Part shown: piece after piece, positions 1-11,491 of the stretch
Numbering within the stretch: the stretch's first letter is position 1
How the letters are laid out: each line of letters starts with the position of its first letter
Assembly: GCA_018340375.1 (NCBI GenBank)
Contig: JAFFJZ010000012.1
Coordinates: forward strand, 5,518,001-5,582,000
Reading direction: 5' to 3'
Length of the DNA stretch: 64,000 nt
From: Gonatopus flavifemur
Lineage: Eukaryota; Arthropoda; Insecta; Hymenoptera; Dryinidae
Program-made: the position numbers and the translations under genes
Notes under the pieces: generated by a model
The model's database searches: none
What the model saw: the letters and a program-made list of their open reading frames with translations, nothing else
What the model was told of the DNA's origin: nothing

Positions 1-304
1 TTTCAGAGATTTTACGATAATTAATATTCCTTCAAAGACAGTACATCAGAAATATACAGGGTGTAAAATAATTCGCGGACCGGATTTCACATGTTCCATA
101 GTAGAAATTTGACAGGGAACTCCCTATTAGAAGCATGGCCCTCGTAAGGGTGCAATAGAGAACTCATCATTAACGAAAACTTTTAATTACCTTATCAGGT
201 CCTGACATGGCATCCTGTTTAAGACCTTACAACAATGTAACGCAAGGTTGTTGACAGGTCCCAGTCAGGTTTTCCCTTTCAGTAACTCAGACATGGTATT
301 CCCT
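1..304. other. Repeat-derived intergenic DNA, no gene
   Basis: I see no gene here. A 20-bp word at 70-90 (AATTCGCGGACCGGATTTCA) recurs nearly exactly in reverse orientation at about 6112-6135. Words around 215-260 resemble the reverse complement of 1320-1360, so this may be one arm of a foldback element whose core is the tandem array at 305-1110. Confidence 0.4.
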
Positions 305-1110
305 AGTGAAAATCGAGAAAAGAAATGGATATAGAAAAATTCTTATTCGCTTCTATCCACTTTTAACATCATTTTCTGCACCACTATTGGACATTGACCT
401 GGATAGAAATTTGGTTTATCCATTCCAATCCATAAAAATGGATTAAGAAAAGTGAGGATCGAGAATAGAAATGGATAAGGAAATTTGTATTCATTCCTAC
501 CCACTTTCAATGTCATTTTGAGCACCGCTTTTTGACATCGGACCTGAATTGGAGTTTGTTGTATCCGCTTTAATGCATGAAAATGAATTATAGTTTAATT
601 GGGTTTCCATTCGAATTAAATATTATTTGAATGTCACTTTATATTTCAATTGTAATAAGATTTCTTCATCTTTTTCAATCCCAAAAAATGGATTCAAGCG
701 GACATCTGTTCATTCATTCTGATCTTCAATAAAATATGAATCCACTCTATCCATTTCAATATATCAAAATGAATTAGAGTTGATTATGATCTTCAATGAG
801 GATTCAATACCATACTGAATGTCACTTCATCTTTCGATTGTAATAAGATGCCTTCACTTTATTCAATCCCAAAAAATGGATTTCAGTGTACATCTGTTGA
901 TTCATTCTGATCTCCAATAAAATATGAATCCGCTCAATCCATTTCAATACATGAAAATGAATTGGAGGTAATTATAATTTTCAATGAGGATTAAATACCA
1001 TTCTGAATGTCACTTAATCTTGCGATTGTGATGAAATATCTTTATTCTATACAATCCCAGAAGATGAATTCAACAAAATATATGTGGATTCATTCTGATT
1101 ATCAATTCAG
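305..1110. repeat. Tandem repeat array, about 147 bp and about 187 bp units
   Basis: Two diverged ~147-bp units (starting near 310 and 457, each with an ATCGAGAA..AGAAATGGATA word) are followed by about three units of ~187 bp. The ~187-bp units are anchored by TGAATGTCACTT at about 629, 817 and 1003 and by CAATCCCAAAAAATGGATT at about 680 and 867. The units are AT-rich and diverged from each other. Short open frames inside have no coding signature. Confidence 0.7.
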
Positions 1111-1766
1111 AGATTGAAATGGATAGGGGATGAAAAACGACTGAAACGGATTCAATGTCTACGCCGTGATCAGTATAAAAATGGATTGAATTATCGCGAC
1201 TTGAAAATTCATTACATGTAATAGAAATTATATCCCAAATTCAGCATTGAGAAGGATTTACTACCTTAATCAGATCCTGATTGGGAAACGTTTGGTTTTC
1301 CTGATCAGTACCTTGTCTTTTCCCTGCGTTACATTTTTGTCAGGGCCTTATCAGATACTCAAGTCAGGCCCGGAACAGAAATCAGGCATGCCCGATCTGA
1401 ATTTTCCACATCAGAACTTCTACTGGGGTTCATTCTGAAGCCAAAGTGCAATAATTTCCCGTTAGGAGATTTTTTTCGGAAGTTGAGTTGTTGAGATACA
1501 AGCATTTTTAGATTTTTCCTTCAAATTCAAAGCATTCGAAAGTACTCCATACTTGACCTTGAAACCATCCGCTCAGTTGGAAGACGACGGATCTCTGGAA
1601 AAAAAATTAAACTATTATATCATTGTTCGTTTTTGAGCTATAATAATTCGAAGGACCTGAACTCTGATTCACTGGCAGTTCAAAAATTTCAAATAACTAT
1701 AGTTCCGGAACAAACAATGATAAAATAGTTCCATTTTTTCCCAGAGATCCATCGTGCGCCAATTTA
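1111..1766. other. No gene seen
   Basis: AT-rich sequence. A 63-codon open frame at 1247-1438 is repeat-derived and not credible as a gene. Confidence 0.4.
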
Positions 1767-2718
1767 CCCGTATGAAAATATTTCGCTGAAAAATTTCTGA
1801 AAAACTCTGTAGAATCTCTTGAAAACTCTGATTTTTCTCTGCAAAAGTCTGAGAACTCTGAGATTTTGATAAAAAATCTAATATTTTTGGGACATCGTTC
1901 TCAGAATTTTTTCAGAGTCAATCAGAGGTTTTTCATTAAAATTTCAGATGATTATGAATTTATTCCTGACAAAACATTGAAAAAAGTATGGAAAATATTC
2001 GTGTTTTCTCCGAAAGCTATAAAAGAATCATGAAATCATGAGTAATTGTCAAAATTTTCTCGCATTTTTCTCCGAGTTTGTCAGAGATTTTTCATTGAAA
2101 TTTTAAATTGGTAATTATGAATTCATTCCTAAGAAAACTCTGAAAAAAGTATGATAAATGTCTGTGTTCCCTCCGAGAACTCAAAAAAAACCTTGAAACA
2201 CGAGTGACATTTCCCCAGCAACGTCATCCATGGAACTGTCTAGGGCCTCGCGAGAATCTAGCCAAGGGCTAGAAAGAGTCTAGTGGCTAGCGGGGAACTT
2301 GTAAGGGCCTAGCGAGTGCTGATATAACGCTCGCTCGGGTTGACGTATTTTAATACACAGTGAGGACAATCGTCTGCTAGATTCACAATTGCTAGTTTCA
2401 ACTCAAAATCTACGAAAAAAGTTCTGAACATACTCGCTTTCGATAATTTTTACTTACCTGTTCAGGGAAACAGGAATTCATCACATTTATTCCAGAATTT
2501 TGTCAGGAACAAATTCATAATCATCTCCTGAAATTTTAATGAAAAATCTCTGATAAACTCCGAAAAAACTCTGAGAACGATGTCCCAAAAATATTAGATT
2601 TTTCATCGAAATCTCAGAGTTTCTCAGACCTTATCAGACTTCCTCAGACTCTTGCAGACGGAAATCAGAGTTTTTCAAAGATTTTAAGAAATTTTTCAGC
2701 GAAATATTTCCATACGGG
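1767..2718. mobile_element. Foldback element, ~210-bp inverted arms, TA target duplication
   Basis: The left arm (1767-~1975) and right arm (~2505-2718) are imperfect reverse complements, both rich in CTGAAAAACTCTG words. The ends read CCCGTATGAAAATATTTCGC and its inverse, and each is bounded by TA (1765-1766, 2719-2720). No transposase is present. It is the same family as 6852-7608 and related in word composition to 14173-15374. Confidence 0.75.
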
Positions 2719-3046
2719 TACATTGAGAGAAACAAACAATAATTTTCATTCAAAATATGAATGAAAAATTATTATTTTTGTTTCCAAAACAGAGACATCG
2801 CGGACCAAGTCTGAAAATTACAGTCGTAATAGTAGCAATCTGAATTTCCGACCGCAGAATTCATAATACAGAATTTCTATGAGAAGAAGATCAACATTTT
2901 GCAATTGTAGATAGTAATTTTTATTCAATTGAGTCAACTTCAGAGGGCTGAGATTTTGAAATCGAAATTTGTAATTTTGATTTCATCATAAGGATTCAAA
3001 AAATAATGTAAAAAAGTGAACTTGTTGTAGTTATTCTACTGAAATC
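2719..3046. other. No gene seen
   Basis: AT-rich spacer between the foldback element and a mariner. It contains no coherent frame or RNA gene that I can recognise. Confidence 0.4.
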
Positions 3047-3048
3047 TA

Positions 3049-4324
3049 TCAGGTTGGCAACTAAGTAATTGCGGATTTCACTCATAGATGGTGTCAGTTG
3101 AATTTTTAGGTTTGCAGACGTAGTACAAATGTAAAACACATCTTGTTATTTGATAGTTGGCAATTCAGCTGTCAATCAGTAACAAAAGTTTTTGGATCCT
3201 TTGCGTAGTTTTCGTTTGGCGTTCGTTGAAGAATGGAAAATCAAAAGGAACATTTTCGTCATATTTTGCTTTTTTATTTCCGCAGAGGGAAAAACGCATC
3301 GCAAGCTCATAAAAAGTTATGTGCTGTTTATGGTGACGAAGCCTTAAAAGAACGGCAGTGTCAAAATTGGTTTGCCAAATTTCGTTCTGGTGATTTTTCA
3401 CTCAAAGATGAAAAACGCTCTGGTCGTCCAGTTGACGTTGATGACGCCCTAATCAAAGCAATAATCGATTCGGATCGTCACAGTACAACACGTGAGATTG
3501 CAGAGAAACTTCATGTATCACATACATGCATTGAAAATCACTTAAAACAACTTGGCTATGTTCAAAAACTCGATACATGGGTTCCTCACGAACCGAAAGA
3601 AACGCATTTAACGCAACGCATTGACATCTGCGATTTGCTAAAGAAACGTAATGAAAATGATCCATTTTATAACTGGCGATGAAAAATGGGTTGTGTACAA
3701 CAATATCAAGCGGAAAAGATCGTGGAGCAGGCCAGGTGAACTAACTCGAACAACAGCAAAAGCTGATATTCATCGAAAGAAGGTTTTGTCATCAGTTTGG
3801 TGGGATTACAAAGGAATTGTCTACTTTGAACTCTTACCACCCAACCGAACGATCAATTCTGATGTCTACATTGAATAACTACCGAAATTAAACAATGCAG
3901 TTGAAGAAAAGCGGCCCGAATTGACAAATCGAAAAGGTGTTGTATTCCATCATGACAATGCAAGGCCACACACATCTTTGGTCACTCGGCAAAAATTATT
4001 AGAGCTTGGTTGGGATGTTTTGCCACATCCACCATATAGTCCTGACCTTGCACCATCTGATTACTTTTTGTTTCGATCTTTCCAAAACTCTTTGAATGGT
4101 AAAAATTTCAGTAATGATGATGATGTCAAATCGTACCTGATTCAGTTTTTTGCTAATAAAAACCAGAAGTTTTATGAACGTGGGATTATGATGCTGCCTG
4201 AAAGATGGCAAAAGGTCATTGATCAAAATGGGCAATACATTACAGAATAAAGTTATTTAGTTCCATGAAAAAAGTGTCTTTGATTTTCTAACAAAAATCC
4301 GCAATTACTTAGTTGTCAACCCAA
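3049..4324 (+). mobile_element. mariner element, mellifera-type, inactivated
   Basis: About 1.28 kb bounded by inverted repeats: GGTTGGCAACTAAGTAATTG at the left and CAATTACTTAGTTGTCAACC at the right. TA dinucleotides lie at 3047-3048 and 4325-4326. The extreme left end has drifted (TCAGG rather than TTGGG). The enclosed transposase (3233-4250) is broken. The terminal repeats and protein resemble, from memory, the mellifera subfamily of mariners. Confidence 0.93.
3233..4250 (+). pseudogene. mariner transposase pseudogene (DD34D)
   Basis: This encoded the cut-and-paste transposase of the surrounding element. Residues 1-~110 form the helix-turn-helix DNA-binding half, with the linker signature RSGRP. 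The catalytic aspartates are visible in TGDEKW, HHDNARPH and SPDLAPSDY, with 34 residues between the second and third. Two lesions kill it. A small deletion near 3669-3672 shifts the frame just before the first catalytic Asp. A nonsense codon (TAA, 3876-3878) precedes the second Asp; the frame continues unbroken through it. The C-terminal part to 4250 (ending GQYITE) is intact. The copy is therefore fairly young but not autonomous. Confidence 0.92.
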
Positions 4325-4493
4325 TAATTAATCGGAAATTCACATCAGCTTACAGACAACACCTCAACACCTACTCAGTATACCATATTCACGGATTCAA
4401 AGTCTTACAAACTATACGTTTTCCAATTGTACTATTGAATCAACCTGTATTATTGACAGAATTTGAACACTTACATTTCGTAGAAAATTTTGC

Positions 4494-4570
4494 TTCCCAG
4501 GGAAACACGAACTCTGGTTTCACGCAAGTGATTGAAAGATAACACGCGAACCGCTGAGCCAATTCACCGC
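4494..4570 (-). repeat. tRNA-like (pol III box) sequence, weak
   Basis: On the minus strand an A-box-like TTGGCTCAGCGGTTCGCG is followed by a B-box-like AGAGTTCGTGTTTCC. Spacing is about right for a tRNA head, but the T-arm is irregular. Possibly an old tRNA-derived SINE head or a tRNA pseudogene. Confidence 0.25.
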
Positions 4571-5004
4571 TGTGAGATTGGGGAATTTTAGACGACACTT
4601 GAAGGCATTCAAGCATCAGAAGAAGCGAGTCAAATGTTGCGCCAACTTTTTCCCTAAGTTATGCATTTACGGGAAATTTCAACTGCATAACAATGAGATC
4701 CACGATGAAGATCAGTCTCTAAATATAAGTTTTAGTCTTTTACTGATTCCTGGCGAGTATAAAAGGGGCTCAAAAGTAATAACCTACAAATATCAAAATG
4801 TTTATAAATTTGGTTTCTAATACCTGCAAACCAAGAGGAAACCTAATCTTATATTTGAAGTTCAATGTTAGGTGTGCAAGTTCCTGAAATAACCACCTAT
4901 TTCAAATTCGGATTCATCAAGTGATTGATGAAAAAAATCAACGCAAATTTTACCCGCTTCTTCTGATAAAGTGTCCTCAACTATTTTTCAGAACAGAATA
5001 TTTA
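4571..5004. other. No gene seen
   Basis: AT-rich. An 82-codon open frame at 4572-4820 has no signal peptide, domain or conserved motif and is probably chance. Confidence 0.35.
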
Positions 5005-5006
5005 TA

Positions 5007-5273
5007 CACGGAGAAAAAGATATCTTGAAAAATACCATAATTTATGGATTTTTGGCGTTGCTCTGGCCCGAGTCAAAATATTTACGTGAAGATACCTCTA
5101 AAAGTACCATAAAGGCTGGGACTTTTATGAGGAAGGTACCATACTTCTGTATAAAAGTCCAAGAAGTTATGGGACTTTTAGAGGTTCGTTCAAGTGAGTA
5201 TTTTGACTCGGGTCAGACCAACACCAAAAATCCATAAATTATGGTATTTTTCAAGATATCTGTTTTCTCAGTG
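5007..5273. mobile_element. MITE, 267 bp, near-perfect hairpin
   Basis: Ends are CACGGAGAAAAAGATATC and its imperfect inverse (GATATCTGTTTTCTCAGTG). The arms of ~70 bp include CCATAATTTATGGATTTTTG inverted. TA flanks both ends (5005-5006, 5274-5275). It has no coding capacity and would be mobilised in trans, if at all. Confidence 0.8.
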
Positions 5274-5275
5274 TA

Positions 5276-6512
5276 ATAACCTGAGATGTAACATTTTCTA
5301 ATACATTTAGCGATTACAATATGTTATTATCACATGAAAAATCTGTTATTTAATCAATTCTAAAAAGTATCTCGTGGCTGTATCTAAGTTTGAAAATTGT
5401 TCAATGAAGGTATGATAATGAGTTTTGGAAGAGGATTGATTTATTACGTGTCCAATATCTTCTAACTCTTCCATTCTTGTCATATGTAGATCTCAACAAG
5501 TCGAAAACAATAAACTACGATTGAGCACCACGTGACGCATTAAACATTTTGTTGCGCTCATTTTGAATGGAATCTGTGATTCGACCAACCACACGCGAGT
5601 TACTGAAAATCACAATCTATGATAATGAATTGTGTTGAAAATACTGTTAATAATGGAAAATCAGAAATTTCATAAAAAATTACAGTTTAAAAGTTCAAAT
5701 TTCAAATATCCTTTATTTAAAGAATGGGTGGAATCAATACAATGTTTTGATTGGAACTAGTGATTTATGGGATTAATTTATATATTTTTCAATAAATATG
5801 AATATTCTAATCATAGATTGTAATTTATATAAACGATGTTTACTATCTTCAAAAATCGTATTTTAATTTCGTAGATTTTTGTTGGCGATTGTCTATTTTT
5901 TACAGCGATATTCTCGTTGTGTGAATAAAGATTGTAATTTTTGTTCTTTTCTTCTCTGAGTGTAGCTAATGGTGTCAGGTTCATGTATGTAGAACACAAT
6001 GCTGTTGAGTTATTTAGATTTTTAGAAAGATCTAATACTCCTCATATCTCAAAAATTAAGCCTCAAAAAAATTTGTTTCCAAAATTATTACATTTTGATT
6101 GCAGAATACACCTGTAAAATCCGGTCCGCGAATTCTGGGATACGCTATATATCCTGATACCTACCATATTGTAAAATCCTGATCAATTTACATGGGAGCA
6201 AAATTGTTTTGAACTCCGACATCTGATTGTTTTTGAATGAATCAGACATACAAATTTCAATTCTTGTATTCTGATGAGCATTGATGTAACATATTCCTTT
6301 CAGAAGCACTCGGATAAGTTTCTCAAGAACTCTCCTCGAAAGTGAATAGAGAGGCTACCAGCATTGACAATTTAACTAGTTCTTTCATAATTGAACAGAC
6401 TTCTTGTATGTAATGAGTATGAACAGTTTTGGAAGAGAAATTTTTCAATTCTATCGAAAGATTTTTGAATATGACGTTAAAAATTACGTTGAAAGGCAGG
6501 GCACACAGAGAA
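5276..6512. other. No gene seen
   Basis: AT-rich spacer. At 6112-6135 it contains TCCGGTCCGCGAATT, the inverse of the word at 70-90. I can support no gene or RNA. Confidence 0.4.
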
Positions 6513-6701
6513 TCAATACTCAACAAATCATAAAAACAAATATGAAGTTTCCAAAAGTCGCGAATGAAATTTTACAAAGTGAATAGCAAAATTCTGTAAT
6601 TTGAAAATAAAATTCCAAAATTTTGTTATTTACTTTGTAAAATTTCATGCGCAACTTCTGGAAACTTCATATTTGTTTTTATGATTTGTTAAGTATTGAT
6701 A
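6513..6701. repeat. Hairpin repeat, ~75-bp arms
   Basis: A segment around 6513-6590 (with AAAACAAATATGAAGTTTCC) is inverted at ~6625-6701 (GGAAACTTCATATTTGTTTT). The loop is ~35 bp. Short non-autonomous foldback repeat. Confidence 0.7.
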
Positions 6702-6851
6702 ATTTTTCATTGTTTTTCGAGCAATATTCAAGAGAAATCTAAAACGTTTTATGTTTATTACGACCTTAAGAAAAATTCTTAGATTTTAACAAATATTCTC
6801 CAATTTTCTATCATTATACTATCCTTTCGAGCTGCATTTTTCTCCGTGCAT

Positions 6852-7608
6852 CCCGTGCGAGAATATTTTACTGAAATAACCATGAATAATCTCTGAAAAA
6901 CTGACAAACTCGAAGAATTTCTGAAATTTTGATAAAAAATCTAATATTTTTAGAACGTTCTGTACGGCCTTTTTTCAGAGATTTTCAGAGTTTTTCAGTT
7001 TTTTTTCAGACAAATAGGAACAAAATTGCACTTCGAAAAAATTCTGACAAAACTCTGAGAAATCTCTAACATTTTTCTGATGAATGAGACAATTTTTTTC
7101 TATGTTCAAACACTTTTTCACATATAATATTTGAATATAGAATATGAATGTATTTATATAATTTTGAAAATTTTATGTTCTTGAAATTTGAATCGTTCAA
7201 AGAAATGAAACAAGAATTCAAACTCATATGATGAATCATATCGTTATTTATCTTCTCGAATTGATTATTTGGGCTTTTTTGCAATTGAAAACATCGGTAA
7301 AAGAATATATTGCAAGATTTTGGGTCTCTCACAGCCGAGTATTTCGTGATTTGATTACTAATTCGTTCCAATGAACGATTCAAACTTCGAGGACATAACA
7401 TTTGTAACAGTCAGCACTTTCTCAGAGTTTTGTCAGAATTTTTTCAAAGTGCGATTTCGTTTCTATTTGTCTGCAAAACAAAACTAAAAAGCCCTTGAAA
7501 AAAGTCCATACAGAATGTTCCAAAAATATTCGATTTTTCATCAAAATTTTAGAAATTCTCAAAGTTTGTCGGAGTTTTTCCAGAGATTATTTATAGTTAT
7601 TCCATACG
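6852..7608. mobile_element. Foldback element of the TCAGAGAT family
   Basis: Inverted arms (~6852-7065 and ~7415-7608) share CTGACAAAACTCTGAGA and TAATATTTTTAGAACGTTC-like words. The arms match the composition and terminal motif of 1767-2718. The interior of ~350 bp has no convincing gene. Confidence 0.65.
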
Positions 7609-7747
7609 AAAAAAATTTGCGGTAAATTCTGGGACAGGTACAATTCCTACTACCATTTAAAACAAACTGTGGTAATTCTAACTGAATTGTAGTAGATTCA
7701 ACGGCAGTTGCAGTAAATTATACTCCAAAATTGTCCCTGTACGGAAA

Positions 7748-8010
7748 GACCCGGTCTATCAATATTTAGAAAAATGACTGTCAATTTAGGGAAAAAGAGG
7801 ATCGCTGAAAAATATTCGTAGTGAGTCTACCCCAAATTCGTAGTCAAAATATCAACCGTTGATAGTTTTATTGGTATTTTTCACAGTGAAACTATCAATT
7901 GTTAATACATCGACTACGAATTTTTAGTAGACTCACTACGAATATTTTTCAGTGATCCTCTTTTCCCCTAAATTGACAGTCATTTTTCTAAATATCAATA
8001 GACCCGGTCG
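7748..8010. repeat. Hairpin MITE-like inverted repeat, ~100-bp arms
   Basis: AGACCCGGTCTATCAATATT at the left (7748) is mirrored by AATATCAATAGACCCGGTC at the right. The arms run through GTAGTGAGTCTAC and its inverse. The centre lies near 7880. Confidence 0.75.
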
Positions 8011-8151
8011 TTCCGTGTGCCCCAAATTTTATTCCAAATTGTGATAAATATGACGAGTAATTTTCTTGCGTGCAGCGAAATATTTCTGTAGCGGGATAAT
8101 TCGAGGGTCAGTTCTAATCGAAAAGTTAGTTCTAGAAGAAAACGGGTAGTA

Positions 8152-9441
8152 CGAGGGTGGATTGATAAGTTTCCGGCCTGACCAAGAGATGGCGCCACTA
8201 GGCCTACCTTGAGGTGGCGTTCTATAGTACCATCCTTAGATAGCTTGTAGCTATAGTTTCAGTCCGATCGCCATGTTAGTTTAGTTTTGAGAGCACGCTG
8301 ACCAAGACGCCTCTGTGTTTTTCGTAAAAATGGAAAAGCTGGAAAATCGTGCTGTCATCAAATACTTTTATTTGAAGGGGTTAACGCCGAAGGAAATTAA
8401 AGAAGAGATGGACTCAACACTGGGGACATCCTCCCCATCATATTCAACCGTTAAGCAGTGGGTTTCCGAGTTTAAAAAGGGTCGTGTGAGCACCTTTGAT
8501 GAGCCTCGCTCAGGACGCCCCATTGAGGTCACAACTCCAGATATGATCGAAAAAATCCATCAAATAGTGCTGAAAGATCGCAGATTAAAAGTTCGTGAGA
8601 TAGCTGAGACCTGTAAGATGTCATATGAACGTGTACAAAATATTTTGCACCAACATTTGTATATGGAAAAGCTCTGTGCAAGATGGGTGCGGCGTTTGCT
8701 AACAGTCGACCAAAAATTGATTCGAAAGAACATTTCTACCGCCAATTTGGCGTTGTATAAGCGTAATCCAAGCGAATTTTTGCGTCGATTCGTAACCGTT
8801 GACGAAACTTGGGTCCACCACTACACTCCTGAAACCAAAGAACAGTCTAAACAGTGGATTGGACCAGGGGAACCAACTCCAAAGAAGGCAAAAACAATTT
8901 TTTCGGCGAACAAGGTTATGGCTACTGTTTTTTGGGATGCAAGAGGTATTATATACATTGATTACCTTGAAAAGGGTAAAACTATCACTGGTCAATACTA
9001 CGCAGACTTATTGCAACGTTTGAGCCACGAAGTGAAAATTAAACCTCATCTGGCGAAGAAAAAAATCTTGTTTCATCACGATAACGCACCAGCGCACACG
9101 TCAATCGTTGCGATGGCTAAAATCAACGATCTGAAGTTTGAATTAATGCCGCACCCTCCCTACTCTCCAGACCTAGCCCCGAGTGACTATTATCTGTTTC
9201 CTAACCTCAAAAAATAGCTTGGCGGTAAGAGATTTGCGGACAATGAAGAAGTAATCGAGGCTGTAAATGGGTATTTTGAGGAGCTTGACGAATCAGTCTA
9301 TAGAGATGGCATTACTAGACTAGAACACCGCTATGAGAAATGTATCAGCCTTGGAGGAGATTATGTTGAGAAATAAAAAAAAAAAATTCTTAAAAACGTT
9401 GTTTTTCTTGGTCAGGCCGGAAACTTATCAATCCACCCTCG
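8152..9441 (+). mobile_element. mariner element, nearly intact
   Basis: 1,290 bp with ~35-bp terminal inverted repeats: CGAGGGTGGATTGATAAGTT at the left and AACTTATCAATCCACCCTCG at the right. TA duplications lie at 8150-8151 and 9442-9443. It encloses a transposase with a single nonsense codon. It is close to the start of the arrestin exons and may lie in an upstream arrestin intron. Confidence 0.95.
8330..9376 (+). pseudogene. mariner transposase with one in-frame stop (DD34D)
   Basis: From the ATG at 8330 the frame runs 348 codons plus the terminal TAA, the normal length for a mariner transposase. It is broken only by TAG at 9215-9217 (codon 296), in a NLKK-stop-LGGKRF context where a tryptophan codon is likely. 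The N-terminal paired-like DNA-binding half carries the RSGRP linker. The catalytic triad is visible: Asp in VDETW, Asp in HHDNAPAH and Asp in LAPSDYY, with 34 residues between the last two. Everything after the stop (FADNEEV to GDYVEK) is still in frame, so the lesion looks recent. An upstream in-frame GTG at 8315 is unlikely to be the start. Confidence 0.93.
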
Positions 9442-9443
9442 TA

Positions 9444-9908
9444 TAATATCACTTATACATAAATTATATTGAGTTATATATGGATTATATATGATTTTCA
9501 AAACTTCTCCACCTGAGTTTTGTTTTTATCTGTAAAAATTGAGTATCCAACGTTTCGATTAGTTCTAGATTTTATTCAGATTACGCCCTGCTCCCTTATC
9601 TTCGACATCAATGACATTAATATACGGGAAGTTGGATACGGTATCGCATTATAAAGGGTTGTTTGCGTTTCTGGGGTCGTATTCCTGGATGCTTCGTTAC
9701 AGCAAAGCATATAGTAACAATTAATTGATGACTGACGTGAGTTAATTATGTCGGGAACTCGACAGAACGCGTACATGGAATTTCTATCGCGGTATCTCCT
9801 CCCTTCCTTCCTCCCTACGTTTACCAGAGTCTCGAAACATCTCAAGTTTCGTACAATATATAAATTTTCGCATAAATAATCCATTATCTTTACGATTGCT
9901 CGTTCCAG
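9444..9908. other. Probable upstream intron of the arrestin gene
   Basis: Ends in a consensus acceptor (CGTTCCAG) at 9908. No exon with an arrestin N-terminus was found here, so the start codon probably lies outside the window. An open frame on the minus strand (9576-10058) is the shadow of the exon. Confidence 0.4.
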
Positions 9909-10275
9909 GGTGTACAAGAAATCCAACAATGCGTTGACTCTGTATCTAGCGAGTAGAGATTTAATCGTCACCGAGGGAAAAATCGACAAAGTACAAGGTG
10001 TTCTAGTCGTGGACCCGGAAGTCGTACAAGACAGAAGGGTGAGAATTTTCAAAAACATTTACATATACGCGATCAATCAAAGACATCAAATATCGGCGTG
10101 TTATGTGTATCAATATTTTCAGGTGATCGGGCAAGTAACATTGACTTTCCGTTACGGCAGAGAAGACGAAGAAGTGATGGGATTGAAATTCTGCAACGAA
10201 GCTATCATGTTTCTCACACAGTTGTATCCGCCTTGCGTGGAGACGGATCAACGTGATACCATGACGCCGCTACAG
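9909..10275 (+). CDS. Arrestin, N-terminal domain, two exons (partial gene)
   Basis: Arrestins bind activated, phosphorylated G-protein-coupled receptors (rhodopsins in the eye, others elsewhere), block G-protein coupling and recruit endocytic partners. Exon 1 spans 9909-10038 and begins with the last base of a split codon. Intron 10039-10122 is GT..AG. Exon 2 spans 10123-10275. The translation starts VYKKSNNALTLYLASRD, then DKVQGVLVVDPEVVQDRR, GQVTLTFRYGRED, EEVMGLKF and MTPLQ. These are the first beta-strands of the arrestin N-domain in the right order. The LASRDLIVTEG stretch departs from the usual RDFVDH motif, so this is a divergent arrestin or a visual paralogue. Exon 2 ends in phase 0 at CTACAG/GTAAGC and joins the exon at 61081. 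The start codon and C-domain are not in the window. Confidence 0.92.
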
Positions 10276-11307
10276 GTAAGCACAAATTTGATCAATCGAA
10301 CGAATCTCTTTAGAATTTATCGTGCGTGAATCGCTACTATCGTATAACATTTTATGGATGAATATCGATATTCGAATGAAAGTGCAATAAAAAGATTATG
10401 AGGTCAAGTCTTGAAAAGGACATTGAAAGAAACCTCTCGATATAGTCTAAAAAGATAATGCCTTCTCCTAATTGATGTATCCCCCACACATCCCCCACAG
10501 GGTATTGAACTGTGAAAAGAGATACGCTCTATTCATCTTGATGATAAATTATTTGATGCTTCCTATCGAGGGATGTGGGGGCGGTGATAGGAATATTTCA
10601 GCATATTTTGGGGCTCAAAGTGACATTGAATTCACGAAACACAAAGTGGAAAATATACAACCTAGTCGCTACAACCTTGGCCTATCGAGTCACGGTCATC
10701 TCGATTATCGTTTTGCATGTGAACCATTATTGTACTTTTTCCCTACTCTCGAGTGATAGAGTTCCCGATTATGTCGCACTTCTTCGATTCGAGATAATAA
10801 AATTCATATTTATACCCGCTAAAAATATATCGTACTCGTAAGAAATTGAAATGTATTTTCAATACTCTGGGAAAAATTCGATTAAATATTTCAGGATGAG
10901 AGGACGAAAGGAATTCAAATGAACTTATAGATTATTGGTTTGTGATTGAAGAATGAAAAGAATGTTTCCCGTTGAAAGCAGTTTCGCTGGTACTTGATTC
11001 TTGTACAATGCGTTTTCAGATCGATTGATTTTTATCTGTTGCTTCATCAAATTATTCTCACCCGCACTTCAAAGACTACGGTACGATTCTACCGTATGTA
11101 TATTTCATCGAATTCCCCGAATTTTATAAAACCAATCACAGAAATTTTACTGATACCGATGAGATCCAATCTTATTTCCTGTTGTTGTCGTTATGAATGA
11201 GCGAATGTACGTGGTATTGGATTTTTTCCACTGTGCCCTCGAAGGAAGGATAACGATCGATGGTAACGTAATTTCAATCGCGAAACTTAATGTATATCAT
11301 CTTCTTA
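10276..11307. other. Intron sequence, no gene seen
   Basis: Scattered short open frames (for example 10472-10841 and 10994-11200) show no domain, signal peptide or splice pattern. Confidence 0.4.
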
Positions 11308-11491
11308 CACTATAAAAAATATTCGGGATTTTCCCATACCTATGTACAGGAAATTTCCTATACTTGTACGAGAAAAGCGAATTCCCGTACACGTATAGGA
11401 ATTTGCACATGAAAATATATTAAAATCGCTCTTTTCATGGGATTTTTACTGTAAATTTATAGGTTTTTTCCCATAAAAATTTTTCACAGTG
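11308..11491. mobile_element. MITE, 184 bp
   Basis: Ends are CACTATAAAAAATATTCGGG and the inverse of CACTGTGAAAAATTTTTATG. An internal inverted repeat centres on TTCCTATAC and its inverse. It belongs to the CACTGT/CACGG-ended group found throughout the window. Confidence 0.6.

Noticed and set aside
7066..7401. 111-codon minus-strand open frame
   Set aside because: It lies in the loop and arm of a foldback element, with no signal peptide or motif and no splice context.
9576..10058. 160-codon minus-strand open frame
   Set aside because: It is the antisense shadow of the arrestin exon and its intron; it has no domain, and the plus-strand exon explains the conservation.
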